A stretch of DNA of 64,000 nucleotides. It comes from Dehalococcoidia bacterium. Lineage in GTDB: Bacteria; Chloroflexota; Dehalococcoidia; Tepidiformales; Tepidiformaceae. A model generated the notes under the pieces. The model did not search any database and was not told where the DNA came from. It worked only from the letters and a program-made list of their open reading frames with translations. The DNA is taken from positions 62,001 through 126,000 of the forward strand of contig JADZEI010000018.1 of NCBI GenBank assembly GCA_020850615.1, in the 5' to 3' direction. The position numbers were made by a program, and so were the translations under genes. Position 1 is the first letter of the stretch; every line of letters begins with the position of its first letter. Below are positions 17,228-25,462 of this stretch, in pieces.

Positions 17228-18283
17228 CTACTCGGCTGCCAGCGAGGGCGTGGAGCGGAACGGCAGGCCGGGCACCTCCACGCGTCGGCCACCGAGCTCC
17301 TGCTCGCGGAAGAACCCGCGGTGGCGGAGCTGCGGCGATGCGAGCACCGCCTGCATCGTGCTGACCGGCGCCAGCGGGATGCGCCGCGCCTGGGCCGCGC
17401 GGTAGACGTCATCGGCGGCCTTGTCCGCGAGCCACTCGACCAGGAAGGGCTCGATCGCGTCCCAGTTCTCGGCCCGGCCCCCGGATGTCTCGAACACGGG
17501 CGAGTCCGCCCAGTCCGGGTTCCCCATGAGGTCGACGAGCGACTGCCACTGGTGCTGCTCGGGGCAGATGACCATGATCCAGCCGTCGCGACAGGGCAGG
17601 AAGTGGTACGGCGCCAGCTCCGGCCGGCTCACGCGAGATACGGCGCGGTCTTCGAACGACGGGAACGCCGAGTACATGCCCATCGCGTAGGCCACCGCCT
17701 GCTGCCCGGAGACGTCGACGGCCGCGGGCTCGCCCGTTTCGCGCCAGCGGTTCAGCGCGGCCAGCGCGGACGTCACCGCGTTCAGCCCCGTCACGAATTC
17801 GGCGATGGGGAAGCCGAGGCGGAGCGGTGGCTCGCCCGGGTTGTTCGCGTAGCGCGGCGTGATCGAGCCGAGCCCGCCGCCGTGGTACTGCAACAGGTCG
17901 GTCGCCGTCCGCATCGCGGGCGGGCCGTCGCCGCCCCATGCCGTCACACAGACGAGCACGGCCGGTGGCGCGAGCCCGAACTCGGCGAGGTCCCCCTCGA
18001 CTTCAGGCGGCGTCCGCGAGGTCAGCACGATGGTCGCGCCCGACATCGCCCGGGCCACCAGCTCGCGGCCGGTCGCGCCCGCCTCCACATCCACGACCGC
18101 CTTCCCCGCGGCGAGGGATTCCGCGACCCGCGGGTCACCGGCGGGCGGCTCGACCAGGTGGCCGGGCGGCACGCGGAACTGCGTCACCGCGGCGCCGTAC
18201 TGGGCCAGCGTGCGCCCGGCGAAGGCCACGGCGGCCCATTCGCCCACCTGCACCACCCCTACACCGTCGAGCGCCCCGGCCAT
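17228..18283 (-). CDS. Family III CoA-transferase homologue with Glu at the catalytic position
   Basis: This 351-aa protein aligns with CaiB/BaiF transferases but is shorter and diverged at the N terminus (GVGVVQVGEWAAVAFAGRTL). The catalytic Asp is replaced by Glu162 in GFPIAEFVTG. The C-terminal part (PVSTMQAVLASPQLRHRGFF) is family-typical. It is the last gene of module B, one base after the hot-dog gene stop. Like the homologues at 9406 and 24311 it may serve as a non-catalytic subunit; a possible partner is the Asp-containing enzyme ending at 17199 on the other strand, though they are not co-transcribed. Confidence 0.75.
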   Translation of the reverse strand: MAGALDGVGVVQVGEWAAVAFAGRTLAQYGAAVTQFRVPPGHLVEPPAGDPRVAESLAAGKAVVDVEAGATGRELVARAMSGATIVLTSRTPPEVEGDLAEFGLAPPAVLVCVTAWGGDGPPAMRTATDLLQYHGGGLGSITPRYANNPGEPPLRLGFPIAEFVTGLNAVTSALAALNRWRETGEPAAVDVSGQQAVAYAMGMYSAFPSFEDRAVSRVSRPELAPYHFLPCRDGWIMVICPEQHQWQSLVDLMGNPDWADSPVFETSGGRAENWDAIEPFLVEWLADKAADDVYRAAQARRIPLAPVSTMQAVLASPQLRHRGFFREQELGGRRVEVPGLPFRSTPSLAAE

Positions 18284-18284
18284 G

Positions 18285-18677
18285 TCACTCCCCCGTGGTC
18301 GCGATCCCGATGGCGACCAGCTCGCGGCGCTGGTTGTAGCACTCCACGCGGTGGGTGTCTCCCTCGGCCGCGACCTCGACCGTGATCTCGTCGCCCGCGA
18401 TGACGGGCCGGAGGAACTTCATGTCGAAGCCGCCGCCAACGAGCCACTGTTCGCCGTACTTCTCGAGCATGAGGTGCGAGAGCGCGCCGCAGTAGTGCAG
18501 CGCCTGCGCCACCGTGCCCGGCAGCCCGATGGAGCGCGCGATCTCCGGGTCCGTGTGGTGGTTCCGCGGGTGCCGTTCGAACTGCGGGTAGCGGTAGCTC
18601 AACATCCCCGCGAACGTGGTCATCGACGCCTGGTCGATCACCCGTGTGATGGCGTCGCGCTTCGGCTCAGAGGTCAT
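18285..18677 (-). CDS. MaoC-like hot-dog domain protein (C-terminal type)
   Basis: This 130-aa single hot-dog domain resembles the dehydratase half of two-part MaoC-type hydratases. Around residues 34-57 it reads RHPRNHHTDPEIARSIGLPG, which corresponds to the hydratase motif D-x-N-P-x-H-x-D but lacks the first Asp. GGGFDMKFLRPVIAGDEITV forms the next strand. It is preceded, with an 11-bp overlap, by a second hot-dog protein, so the two probably form a heterodimer acting on an unsaturated or hydroxy acyl-CoA. Hydratase activity is uncertain because of the altered motif. Confidence 0.72.
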   Translation of the reverse strand: MTSEPKRDAITRVIDQASMTTFAGMLSYRYPQFERHPRNHHTDPEIARSIGLPGTVAQALHYCGALSHLMLEKYGEQWLVGGGFDMKFLRPVIAGDEITVEVAAEGDTHRVECYNQRRELVAIGIATTGE

Positions 18678-19098
18678 CGCAGGGCTCCCCGGGCGGGATG
18701 TCTACGGTCGTGGCGATGTGGTTGCGTGCGAACAGCGTGCCGTCCTCCCCGCGCGCTTCGTAGGCGACCACCAGGTAGTGGCGGCCGCGCTTCAGGTACT
18801 TCTCTTCGAGCACCCCGGTGACATGCACGGGCGCGTCGACCGGGATCGGCGCGAAGAGCTCGAGGCGGTGCTTCGCGTGCATGCCGGTGAACGGCGGCAG
18901 CACCTGCGCCAGCAGCGCCGAGTAGTCGGACGTGATGATCGTGGGCGGCACAATAGGCCCGTCGAAGGGCGACGCGCCCGTGTACCACGGGTGGTCGATG
19001 CCCACCGCATCGCAGTACGCCGCCACGGCTTCGGCGGTCACCCGGTAGGTCACGGGTTCGAAGACGTGCCCGGCCGGGAGCGTGTGCCAGGTGAGCAT
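18667..19098 (-). CDS. MaoC-like hot-dog domain protein (N-terminal type)
   Basis: This 143-aa protein begins MLTWHTLPAGHVFEPVTYRV and contains YCDAVGIDHPWYTGASPFDG and VDAPVHVTGVLEEKYLKRGR, a pattern of FAS1/MaoC N-terminal hot-dog domains. It pairs with the next gene (18285), as in mycobacterial HadA-HadB-type hydratases, where one chain is structural and the other catalytic. The ATG at 19098 shares a base with the preceding stop (TGATG); a GTG three bases earlier is an equally possible start. Confidence 0.72.
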   Translation of the reverse strand: MLTWHTLPAGHVFEPVTYRVTAEAVAAYCDAVGIDHPWYTGASPFDGPIVPPTIITSDYSALLAQVLPPFTGMHAKHRLELFAPIPVDAPVHVTGVLEEKYLKRGRHYLVVAYEARGEDGTLFARNHIATTVDIPPGEPCDDL

Positions 19099-19802
19099 CA
19101 CGGCCGGGCCATCCCGCGCTGCTTGCCGCGAAACGCCATGATCTCGCCGAGCACTTCCCGCATGTCCCCCGCCGCGACCGCAGGCGTGGACTCCACCGGC
19201 ATCGGCGCGAGCCCCGAGGCCGCCGGCACCGCCCACCGCCGGCCCGGGATGAAGCCGCGGGAGCGATCGAAGGCGTCAATGAGCCACCGCCGCACCAGTG
19301 TCGCCGTGGGGCCGGAGCGGCCCGCATCGAGCTCGGCGCAGCGGATCATCCCGAGCGCCGCGCCGGCCGCGCGCACATCGGGGACGAGCCGGGTCACGAG
19401 GGCGCGGCCCTCGGCGGGCAGCGCCGGCCAGATCGCCTGCGCCGCCGGGATGGTCAGCCGGTCATCGCCGAGCGAGAAGCACGCCGCCAGCAGGACCGCG
19501 TCGAGCGTGCCGCGGTGCACGGCGCGCGGGGCGAGGCGGCGCAGCTCGTGGAGCGAGCCCTCCAGCGACCCGGACGTGCGCGAGCCGAGCACCAGCAGCG
19601 CCTTCGCGGCCAGCATCCGCAGCGTCGGGTCGGGCTCGCGGTAGAGCACCTCGCGCAGCCGCGTGGTCTCGCCGCGCCCGTGGGCCGCGGCGGCGAGGAG
19701 GTCGCCCAGCTGGTGCCAGCGCTCGCTCCATTCGGGCAGTACTTGCAGCGGCGGGGCCACCGGGAATTCGTGTCGCTCGCGGGGCATGGCTGGCGCGGTC
19801 AT
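19098..19802 (-). CDS. Unrecognised helical protein inside module B
   Basis: I do not recognise this 234-aa protein. It is rich in Leu, Ala and Arg and looks wholly alpha-helical, with repeated stretches such as PTLRMLAAKALLVLGSRTSG and RGTLDAVLLAACFSLGDDRL that suggest HEAT-like helical pairs. There is no signal peptide or membrane segment. It is fixed between a carboxyltransferase (4-bp ATGA overlap at its start) and a hot-dog pair (TGATG at its end), so it is probably a subunit or scaffold of the enzymes around it. An internal ATG at 19787 is an alternative start. Confidence 0.6.
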   Translation of the reverse strand: MTAPAMPRERHEFPVAPPLQVLPEWSERWHQLGDLLAAAAHGRGETTRLREVLYREPDPTLRMLAAKALLVLGSRTSGSLEGSLHELRRLAPRAVHRGTLDAVLLAACFSLGDDRLTIPAAQAIWPALPAEGRALVTRLVPDVRAAGAALGMIRCAELDAGRSGPTATLVRRWLIDAFDRSRGFIPGRRWAVPAASGLAPMPVESTPAVAAGDMREVLGEIMAFRGKQRGMARP

Positions 19803-21271
19803 CGGCGTGCGACCGCGCGGAGCGCGCGAATGACCGTCGCGCGCGTCTCCGCGGGCTCGATGACGTCGTCCACGGAGGCGAGGTTGGCCGCTTCCCAGGG
19901 CTCGGCCCGCTCGCTCCACTCCGCGTTCAGGGTGGCGAGCAGCTCCTCGCGTTCCTGGTCGTTCGCCGCTTTCGCCAGCTTCTTCGCGTAGACCAGGTTG
20001 ATCCCCGCTTCGGGCCCCATGAACGCAATCCGCGCGCTCGGCAGCGCGGCCACGTAGTCGGCGCCCCAGCCCGGGCCCGACATCGCGAAGTACGCCAGCC
20101 CATACGACTTCCGCAGCACCACCGAGACCTTGGGGATCGTGGCCGAAGCGAGCGTCCGGATGTACTCCATCGCGTTCACGAGCAGCGCATCCGCCTCCGC
20201 CTGGCGCCCGATCAGGAACCCGGGCACGTCGTGCAGGAACAGCATCGGGATGCGCAGGCGGTCGCACTGCTGGATGAACTTCATCCCCTTGCGGGCGGAC
20301 TCGGCGTCGAGCACGCCGCCGCGCACCATCGGCTGGTTCGCGAAGACCGCGACCGCCTGGCCGCCGATGCGCGCGAAACAGCCCACCGCCGTCGTCCCGT
20401 ATCCCTGCCAGAGGTAGAGCGGCTCGCAGTCGGCGTCGACGATCGCCCGGATGACGCGCTTCACGTCGTAGGCCCGGTTGTAGGAAGCGGGGAGGATGGT
20501 CGCGATCTCGCCGGTCGCGCGGTCATCCGGGTCCGCCGTCGGCCGGCACGGTTCGAGGATGAAATCGAGCAGCGTGCGCACCGTGGCGATGACGTCCGCC
20601 TCGGAGTCCTCGACCCGCGATACCTGGCCGTTCGCCTCGTGCACGTGGGGGCCGCCGAGCTCCTTGCCGGTGATCTCCTCGCCGAGCGCGGCCTTGATCA
20701 GCGGCGGGCCGGAGACCGCGAAGCAGGCATCCCGCGCCATGAACGAGAAGTCCGAGAGCCCGAGCTTGAACGACGGGTCGCCGTACATCTCGCCCATGCA
20801 GCAGGCGATGAGCGTGAACGGCCGGTCGCGCTTCGCGAGCTTGTAAAGGAACGACTCGTTGGCGATGGCGCCGGCGTACCCGAGCGACGAGCCCATCATG
20901 TCGGGGATGCGGCCGCCGCCGCCTTCGCCGAAGGTGATGATCGGGAAGCCGCACTTCGCCGCCTCGTCCAGCACGCGCATCTGCTTCGCCCCGGCCGCGT
21001 GGCCGCCGCTGCCGGCGAGCACCTTGCCATCGAGCGACATCACGCCGACGCGGTGGCCGCCGACCGTGCCGTAGCCCGCGATCACCGCGTCCGAAGGGCT
21101 CTTCTCCGCGCGGCCGTGGTTCATGTCCCGGGCGAGCATGCCCACTTCGAGGAACGAACCCGGGTCGAGCAGCTCGAGCACGCGGTCGCGGGCGCGTGTG
21201 TCCGGCGAGCCGTCCTTCCGCGCGAAACTGCGCTCGAGCTCGAGGCGCGATGGTCCTTCGGTTGTCGTCAT
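19799..21271 (-). CDS. Acyl-CoA carboxylase beta-type carboxyltransferase, divergent
   Basis: This 490-aa protein belongs to the carboxyltransferase family but has an unusual N terminus (ELERSFARKDGSPDTRARDR rather than the GRLTxRERI block) before LLDPGSFLEVGMLARDM. The crotonase-fold signatures GEGGGGRIPDM, ITGKELGGPHVH and FLHDVPGFLIGRQAEAD are present, so both acyl-CoA and carboxybiotin half-sites look intact. GGAGGTCACC precedes the start. It follows the permeases of module B and is translationally coupled to the unknown helical gene. Substrate unknown. Confidence 0.82.
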   Translation of the reverse strand: MTTTEGPSRLELERSFARKDGSPDTRARDRVLELLDPGSFLEVGMLARDMNHGRAEKSPSDAVIAGYGTVGGHRVGVMSLDGKVLAGSGGHAAGAKQMRVLDEAAKCGFPIITFGEGGGGRIPDMMGSSLGYAGAIANESFLYKLAKRDRPFTLIACCMGEMYGDPSFKLGLSDFSFMARDACFAVSGPPLIKAALGEEITGKELGGPHVHEANGQVSRVEDSEADVIATVRTLLDFILEPCRPTADPDDRATGEIATILPASYNRAYDVKRVIRAIVDADCEPLYLWQGYGTTAVGCFARIGGQAVAVFANQPMVRGGVLDAESARKGMKFIQQCDRLRIPMLFLHDVPGFLIGRQAEADALLVNAMEYIRTLASATIPKVSVVLRKSYGLAYFAMSGPGWGADYVAALPSARIAFMGPEAGINLVYAKKLAKAANDQEREELLATLNAEWSERAEPWEAANLASVDDVIEPAETRATVIRALRAVARR

Positions 21272-21293
21272 GGTGACCTCCAGGGGCGTGGGG

Positions 21294-22181
21294 TTAGCGG
21301 CGCCGCCGGACCGGGTCGAACCAGTCCTGGAGCGAGTCGCCGACGATGTTGATTGCGAGGACGAGGATGAAGATGGCGGCCGCGGGGAAGACCAGCATCC
21401 ACCAGGCGATGGCCATGAAGTCGCGGCCGTCCTTGACCATCAGGCCAAGCGAGGTGTTCGGCGACTGCACGCCGAATCCCAGGAAGCTGATCGATGCCTC
21501 CAAAATGATCGCCTGGCCGAACTGCAGCACCGCAAGCACGACGAGCGTGTTCGCGATGTTCGGGAACGTGTGGCGCAGCGCGATCCGCAGCGTCCCAACC
21601 CCGACGGAGCGCGCCGCGAGGATGTACTGCTGCTGGCTCACGACACGGATCTCCGCCCGGGACATGCGCGCGTACTGCACCCAGCCGCCGATGCCAAGCA
21701 CGATGATCGTGGTCCCGAGGCCGGGGCCAATCACGAACGCCAGCACGAGCACGAGCAGGATGCCCGGCACCGACATCTGGAAGTCGACAAGCCGCATGAT
21801 GACCCACTCGGCGATGGACCCGGCATAGCCCGCCATCATCCCGAGCGTGATGCCGATGCTCGCGCTGACGAGCACCGCCAGGAACCCGACCATGAGCGAG
21901 GTGCGCAGGCCAAAGAGCAGCCGGCTCAGCAAGTCCCGGCCGATCTGGTCCGTGCCGATGATGGGCGAGCTCGACCACGACGGCCCCAGCAGCGCGTCGA
22001 CCACGACCGCCTGGGCCGGGTCCTTCGGCGCGAGGACGTTCGCGAGCACGGCCACCAGTGCCGCGATCGCGAGCACCGCGAGCGCGACGAGCGTCCGGAT
22101 CCGGAAGCGAGGCACACGCCGCGGCGGGCGGGCTGCGTCCGCGTCGGGCGCGCCGGCGGTGGTAGCGGTCGCGGCGCTCAT
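21294..22181 (-). CDS. ABC transporter permease, DppC/OppC type, module B
   Basis: This 295-aa membrane protein has the OppC N-terminal helix (IRTLVALAVLAIAALVAVLA), the segment SPIIGTDQIGRDLLSRLLFG, and an EAA loop EIRVVSQQQYILAARSVGVG. It ends in the family pattern DSLQDWFDPVRRRR. Its start overlaps the DppB-like stop by 4 bp (ATGA), so the two permeases are made together. It is the counterpart of the permease at 10593 but only distantly similar, so the two modules are not recent duplicates. Confidence 0.87.
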   Translation of the reverse strand: MSAATATTAGAPDADAARPPRRVPRFRIRTLVALAVLAIAALVAVLANVLAPKDPAQAVVVDALLGPSWSSSPIIGTDQIGRDLLSRLLFGLRTSLMVGFLAVLVSASIGITLGMMAGYAGSIAEWVIMRLVDFQMSVPGILLVLVLAFVIGPGLGTTIIVLGIGGWVQYARMSRAEIRVVSQQQYILAARSVGVGTLRIALRHTFPNIANTLVVLAVLQFGQAIILEASISFLGFGVQSPNTSLGLMVKDGRDFMAIAWWMLVFPAAAIFILVLAINIVGDSLQDWFDPVRRRR

Positions 22182-23104
22182 GCGCGGCCACCGGCCCGGT
22201 AGCGCGGGTCAGCCCACGAATAGGCGATGTCGGTCAGCGCGTTGATCGCGATGAAGATGCTCGACAGTACGAACACGCCGCTCTGGACCACCGCGAAGTC
22301 GCGCGCCTGGACCGCGTCGACCATGAGCCGGCCGATGCCGGGCCACGCGAACACCGTCTCAATGATCACCGTGCCGCCGAGGAAGTACTGCCACTGGAGC
22401 CCGATGATCGTGAGGATCGGCACCGCCGCCGCGCGCAACGCGTGCGTCGTCAGCACCGTCCGCGAGCTCAGGCCCTTCGCCCGCGCTGTGCGGATGTAGT
22501 CCTGCGTCAGCACGTCCGAAACGGCCGCCCGGACGATGCGCGTCTGCGACGCGATCGGGAAGGCCGCAAGCGTGACCGCCGGCAGGATGTACGACTTCCA
22601 CCCCCCTTCGCCGCCGACCGGGAGCCACTGCAGCTTGACCGCGAACAGCCACACCAGCAGCACCGCGAGCACGAAGTTCGGCATCGCCTGCCCTGTCGTC
22701 GTCGCGCCGCCGATGATGCCGTCCAGCGCGCTGCCCCGGCGCGCCGCCGCGAGGATACCGAGCGGCAGGGACACGCTCACCGTCAGGAGGAAGGCCACGC
22801 TCGCGAGCCGGAAGGTCGCCGGGAGCCGGTCGAACACCATGCCCAGCGCGCCCTCGCTCCAGCGGTGCGAAAAGCCGAGGTCGCCGCGCATGAGGTCACC
22901 GAGGAAGGCGACGTATTGCTGCGGCAGCGGCTTGTCCACCCCGAGCTCGGCTTCGAGGGCCGCCTTCTGCTCGTCCGTGTAGTCGAACGGGAGCAGGTAC
23001 GACGTCGGGTCACCGGTGATGCGGATGACGAAGAAGACGAACGTCAGGACCGCCAGGATCGTCAGGATCGCGCCGCCGAATCGCCGGATGACTGTCGCCG
23101 TCAT
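22178..23104 (-). CDS. ABC transporter permease, DppB/OppB type, module B
   Basis: This 308-aa inner-membrane protein starts with IRRFGGAILTILAVLTFVFF and contains ITGDPTSYLLPFDYTDEQ, the EAA loop LTQDYIRTARAKGLSSRTVL and the ending TDIAYSWADPRYRAGG. It sits between two genes with 4-bp ATGA overlaps: the CoA-transferase at 23101 upstream and the DppC-like permease downstream. The insertion of two CoA-transferase genes between binding protein and permease is unusual for this transporter family. Confidence 0.87.
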   Translation of the reverse strand: MTATVIRRFGGAILTILAVLTFVFFVIRITGDPTSYLLPFDYTDEQKAALEAELGVDKPLPQQYVAFLGDLMRGDLGFSHRWSEGALGMVFDRLPATFRLASVAFLLTVSVSLPLGILAAARRGSALDGIIGGATTTGQAMPNFVLAVLLVWLFAVKLQWLPVGGEGGWKSYILPAVTLAAFPIASQTRIVRAAVSDVLTQDYIRTARAKGLSSRTVLTTHALRAAAVPILTIIGLQWQYFLGGTVIIETVFAWPGIGRLMVDAVQARDFAVVQSGVFVLSSIFIAINALTDIAYSWADPRYRAGGRA

Positions 23105-24336
23105 GGCGCGACCGCCGGGAGCGGGTGCTCCTGCACGACCCCCGCCGCCACGAGCTCGTCGACCGCGGCGTCGCTGTAGCCGAGAAGCCCGGTGAGGACC
23201 TCGCGCGTGTGTTGCCCGTGGAGCGGCTCGGGGCGCTGCGGGGCCCGGCCGAACGCCGTGGATGCGAACAGCCCCGTCGGGACCGGCACCTTCCCGGCGA
23301 ACGCATCGGGCACGTCCTGGACGAGGCCGGCTTCGCGCGTCGCCGGGTCCGCGATCGCCTCGCGGACGGAGCGCACCGGCGCGACGCCGATCCCGGCAGC
23401 GCCGAGCTCGTCGAGCACTTGGCCGCTCCCGCGCGACGCGCACCACGCCTCGATGATGGCGTACACCTGCCCGGCATGAGCCATGCGCTCGATGAACCCG
23501 AGCCCGGCGATGCCCTTGAGCTCGACGATCTCGCAGAGCGCGCGCCAGGCCGCCGGTGAGACCGCGCGGATGTACACCCACTCGCCGTCGGCGCAGACGA
23601 AGTTGCCGGACGCGACGCGTGCGTGGTCGCCGCTCGTGCGCTTTTCGCGGCCATCGATCGCGCCCGCGCCGCTGAGCACTTCGGGCAGCTCGAGCACGTT
23701 CGTGGCCATGAGCCCTTCGAGGATGGAGAAGTCTACATGGGTCGAGGCACCCGTGTTGCGCGCCTTGAGCAGCCCTGCCGCGATGGCGGCGACGCAGTGG
23801 ATCGATGCGTTGGTGTCGCCGAAGGAGCAGCGCTCCCACCCGGGCACCTCGCCGTCGTGGTCGGCGGCCATGAGCCCGCTGAGCGAGGTGGTGCTGCGCA
23901 CTTCGCCGGTCATCCGCGAGAACGGGCCCGTCTGGCCCCACCCGGAGATGGACACGTACACGACGTCGGGCCGCACCGCGCGGATGTGCTCGTAACCAAG
24001 GCCGAGCTTGTCGACGACGCCCGGGCGGAAGTTTTCGAGCACCACCTGCGACTGCGCCGCGAGCTGCATCGCGATCCGGTGGCCCGCCTCGCTCGCGAGG
24101 TTGACGCCGATGCCGCGTTTACCGAGGTTCTGTTGCTTGAAGTAGCCCGACTGCCCGCCCGTGAACCGGTATGGGAGGCCGCGCGTGGTGTCGCCGACCG
24201 GGATCGCCTCGACCTTGACGACGTCGGCGCCGGCCTGGGCGAGCACCCGGCTCATGTGCGGGCCCGCCAGCACCGCCGTGAAGTCGAGGACCTGGACGCC
24301 CTTCAGCCACTCAGCGAACAGCGATGTGAACGGCAT
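23101..24336 (-). CDS. Family III CoA-transferase (CaiB/BaiF), catalytic Asp present
   Basis: This 411-aa CoA-transferase reads LKGVQVLDFTAVLAGPHMSR, GADVVKVEAIPVGDT and NLGKRGIGVNL. Asp174 in CSFGDTNAS holds the catalytic position. The ATG at 24336 lies 26 bases inside the preceding gene's coding sequence, and the stop overlaps the permease gene by 4 bp. With the upstream homologue that lacks the Asp, it forms the same kind of pair seen in module A (8177 and 9406), suggesting an alpha-beta CoA-transferase. Substrate unknown. Confidence 0.84.
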   Translation of the reverse strand: MPFTSLFAEWLKGVQVLDFTAVLAGPHMSRVLAQAGADVVKVEAIPVGDTTRGLPYRFTGGQSGYFKQQNLGKRGIGVNLASEAGHRIAMQLAAQSQVVLENFRPGVVDKLGLGYEHIRAVRPDVVYVSISGWGQTGPFSRMTGEVRSTTSLSGLMAADHDGEVPGWERCSFGDTNASIHCVAAIAAGLLKARNTGASTHVDFSILEGLMATNVLELPEVLSGAGAIDGREKRTSGDHARVASGNFVCADGEWVYIRAVSPAAWRALCEIVELKGIAGLGFIERMAHAGQVYAIIEAWCASRGSGQVLDELGAAGIGVAPVRSVREAIADPATREAGLVQDVPDAFAGKVPVPTGLFASTAFGRAPQRPEPLHGQHTREVLTGLLGYSDAAVDELVAAGVVQEHPLPAVAP

Positions 24337-25462
24337 CGAGGTCCTCCCGGTAGTCTGTCGTGGCCCAGCCGGCGCACAGCGTCTCGAACAGGGCGCACGC
24401 CTGTGCCGCGCCCACCGGTTCGAGCGGGTCGCGCTCGCCGTTGATGACGTACGGCGAGGCGAGCCGGTTGCCGGCGACGATCCCCCGCGACGCGACCTGC
24501 TCGTTCTGGACGAGCTCGGCCGGTTCGAGCACCGGCGCCGACGGGATGCGCTGGCCCCAGAGCCGCCGCATGGCCTCGTCGCGCGGGTGCGCCAGGCAGA
24601 ACGCGTCGAGCAGGTCGCGCAGCTCCTGGCCGAACTCGTAGCGGGCGAACGTCTCGATGAAGCGCGGGTCGTCTTCGAGGTCCGGCCGGCCGATCGCGGC
24701 ACAGGTCCGCTGCCACACGCCGCGGCCATAGATGTTGATGACCACCGCGCCGCCATCGGCGCAGTAGTACGGCGCGGCGAGCGGACTGCCGACCATGTCC
24801 GGTGACGAGCTGTCGAACGCCTGCGAGAGCAGCAGCGTCTGCACGGCAATCTCGATCATGCTGAAGGTGGCTTCGTACACGCCGACGTCGACGCGTACGG
24901 GTTCGCCGGTGACGGTCCGCCGGTACAACGCGAGGGCGCCCACGGCTGCAGCGTGCGCCCCCGCGTTGACCTCGGCGATGTCGAAGCGGAGGCCCTCGGG
25001 TGGACGGCCCATGCCGTACACATCCCGGAGGCCCGTGGCCGCCCCGGCGGATTCGTCGGCGCGCAACATCATGCCGGTGGGAGGGGTTACCGCGGGCACG
25101 ATGCGCACGACCGACGGCAGTCCTGCCCCATCGAGGGCGAGGGCTGGTTCGATCAGGTGGGCGAGGGTGCCATCGCCCACCAGGGTGAGGTCGGAGGCGG
25201 CCATGAGCCGGGCGAGCGCCGCCGCCGGTCCGCCACCCAGCACGGCGCGGTGCTTTGCGCCGTTCAGGTGGTACCAGCTCGCGGCCGCCCGGTGGCCGCC
25301 GAACGGTGAGCCATAACCGCGGACCCAGTCCGGCGCAGCGGCGTCTTCGAGCTTGAGGACGTGGGCGCCGAGGGATCGCAGGACGCGGCCCGCGTATCCC
25401 ACGGGCACCCCATCGCCCACTTCGAGGACGGTCACGCCGGAAAGTGGTCCGTGTGCGGTCAT
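24311..25462 (-). CDS. Family III CoA-transferase homologue with Glu at the catalytic position
   Basis: This 383-aa CaiB/BaiF-family protein (LSGVTVLEVGDGVPVGYAGR, then GAHVLKLEDAAAPDW) has Glu164 in LRFDIAEVNAG where the catalytic Asp is expected. It starts in an ATGA overlap with the binding-protein stop and overlaps the following Asp-containing CoA-transferase by 26 bp. The resemblance of its GDGVPVGYAGRVLRSLGA start to the module A protein at 9406 (GDTIGAGYCGKLLADYGA) suggests these two non-catalytic chains belong to one subfamily. Confidence 0.78.
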   Translation of the reverse strand: MTAHGPLSGVTVLEVGDGVPVGYAGRVLRSLGAHVLKLEDAAAPDWVRGYGSPFGGHRAAASWYHLNGAKHRAVLGGGPAAALARLMAASDLTLVGDGTLAHLIEPALALDGAGLPSVVRIVPAVTPPTGMMLRADESAGAATGLRDVYGMGRPPEGLRFDIAEVNAGAHAAAVGALALYRRTVTGEPVRVDVGVYEATFSMIEIAVQTLLLSQAFDSSSPDMVGSPLAAPYYCADGGAVVINIYGRGVWQRTCAAIGRPDLEDDPRFIETFARYEFGQELRDLLDAFCLAHPRDEAMRRLWGQRIPSAPVLEPAELVQNEQVASRGIVAGNRLASPYVINGERDPLEPVGAAQACALFETLCAGWATTDYREDLDAVHIAVR

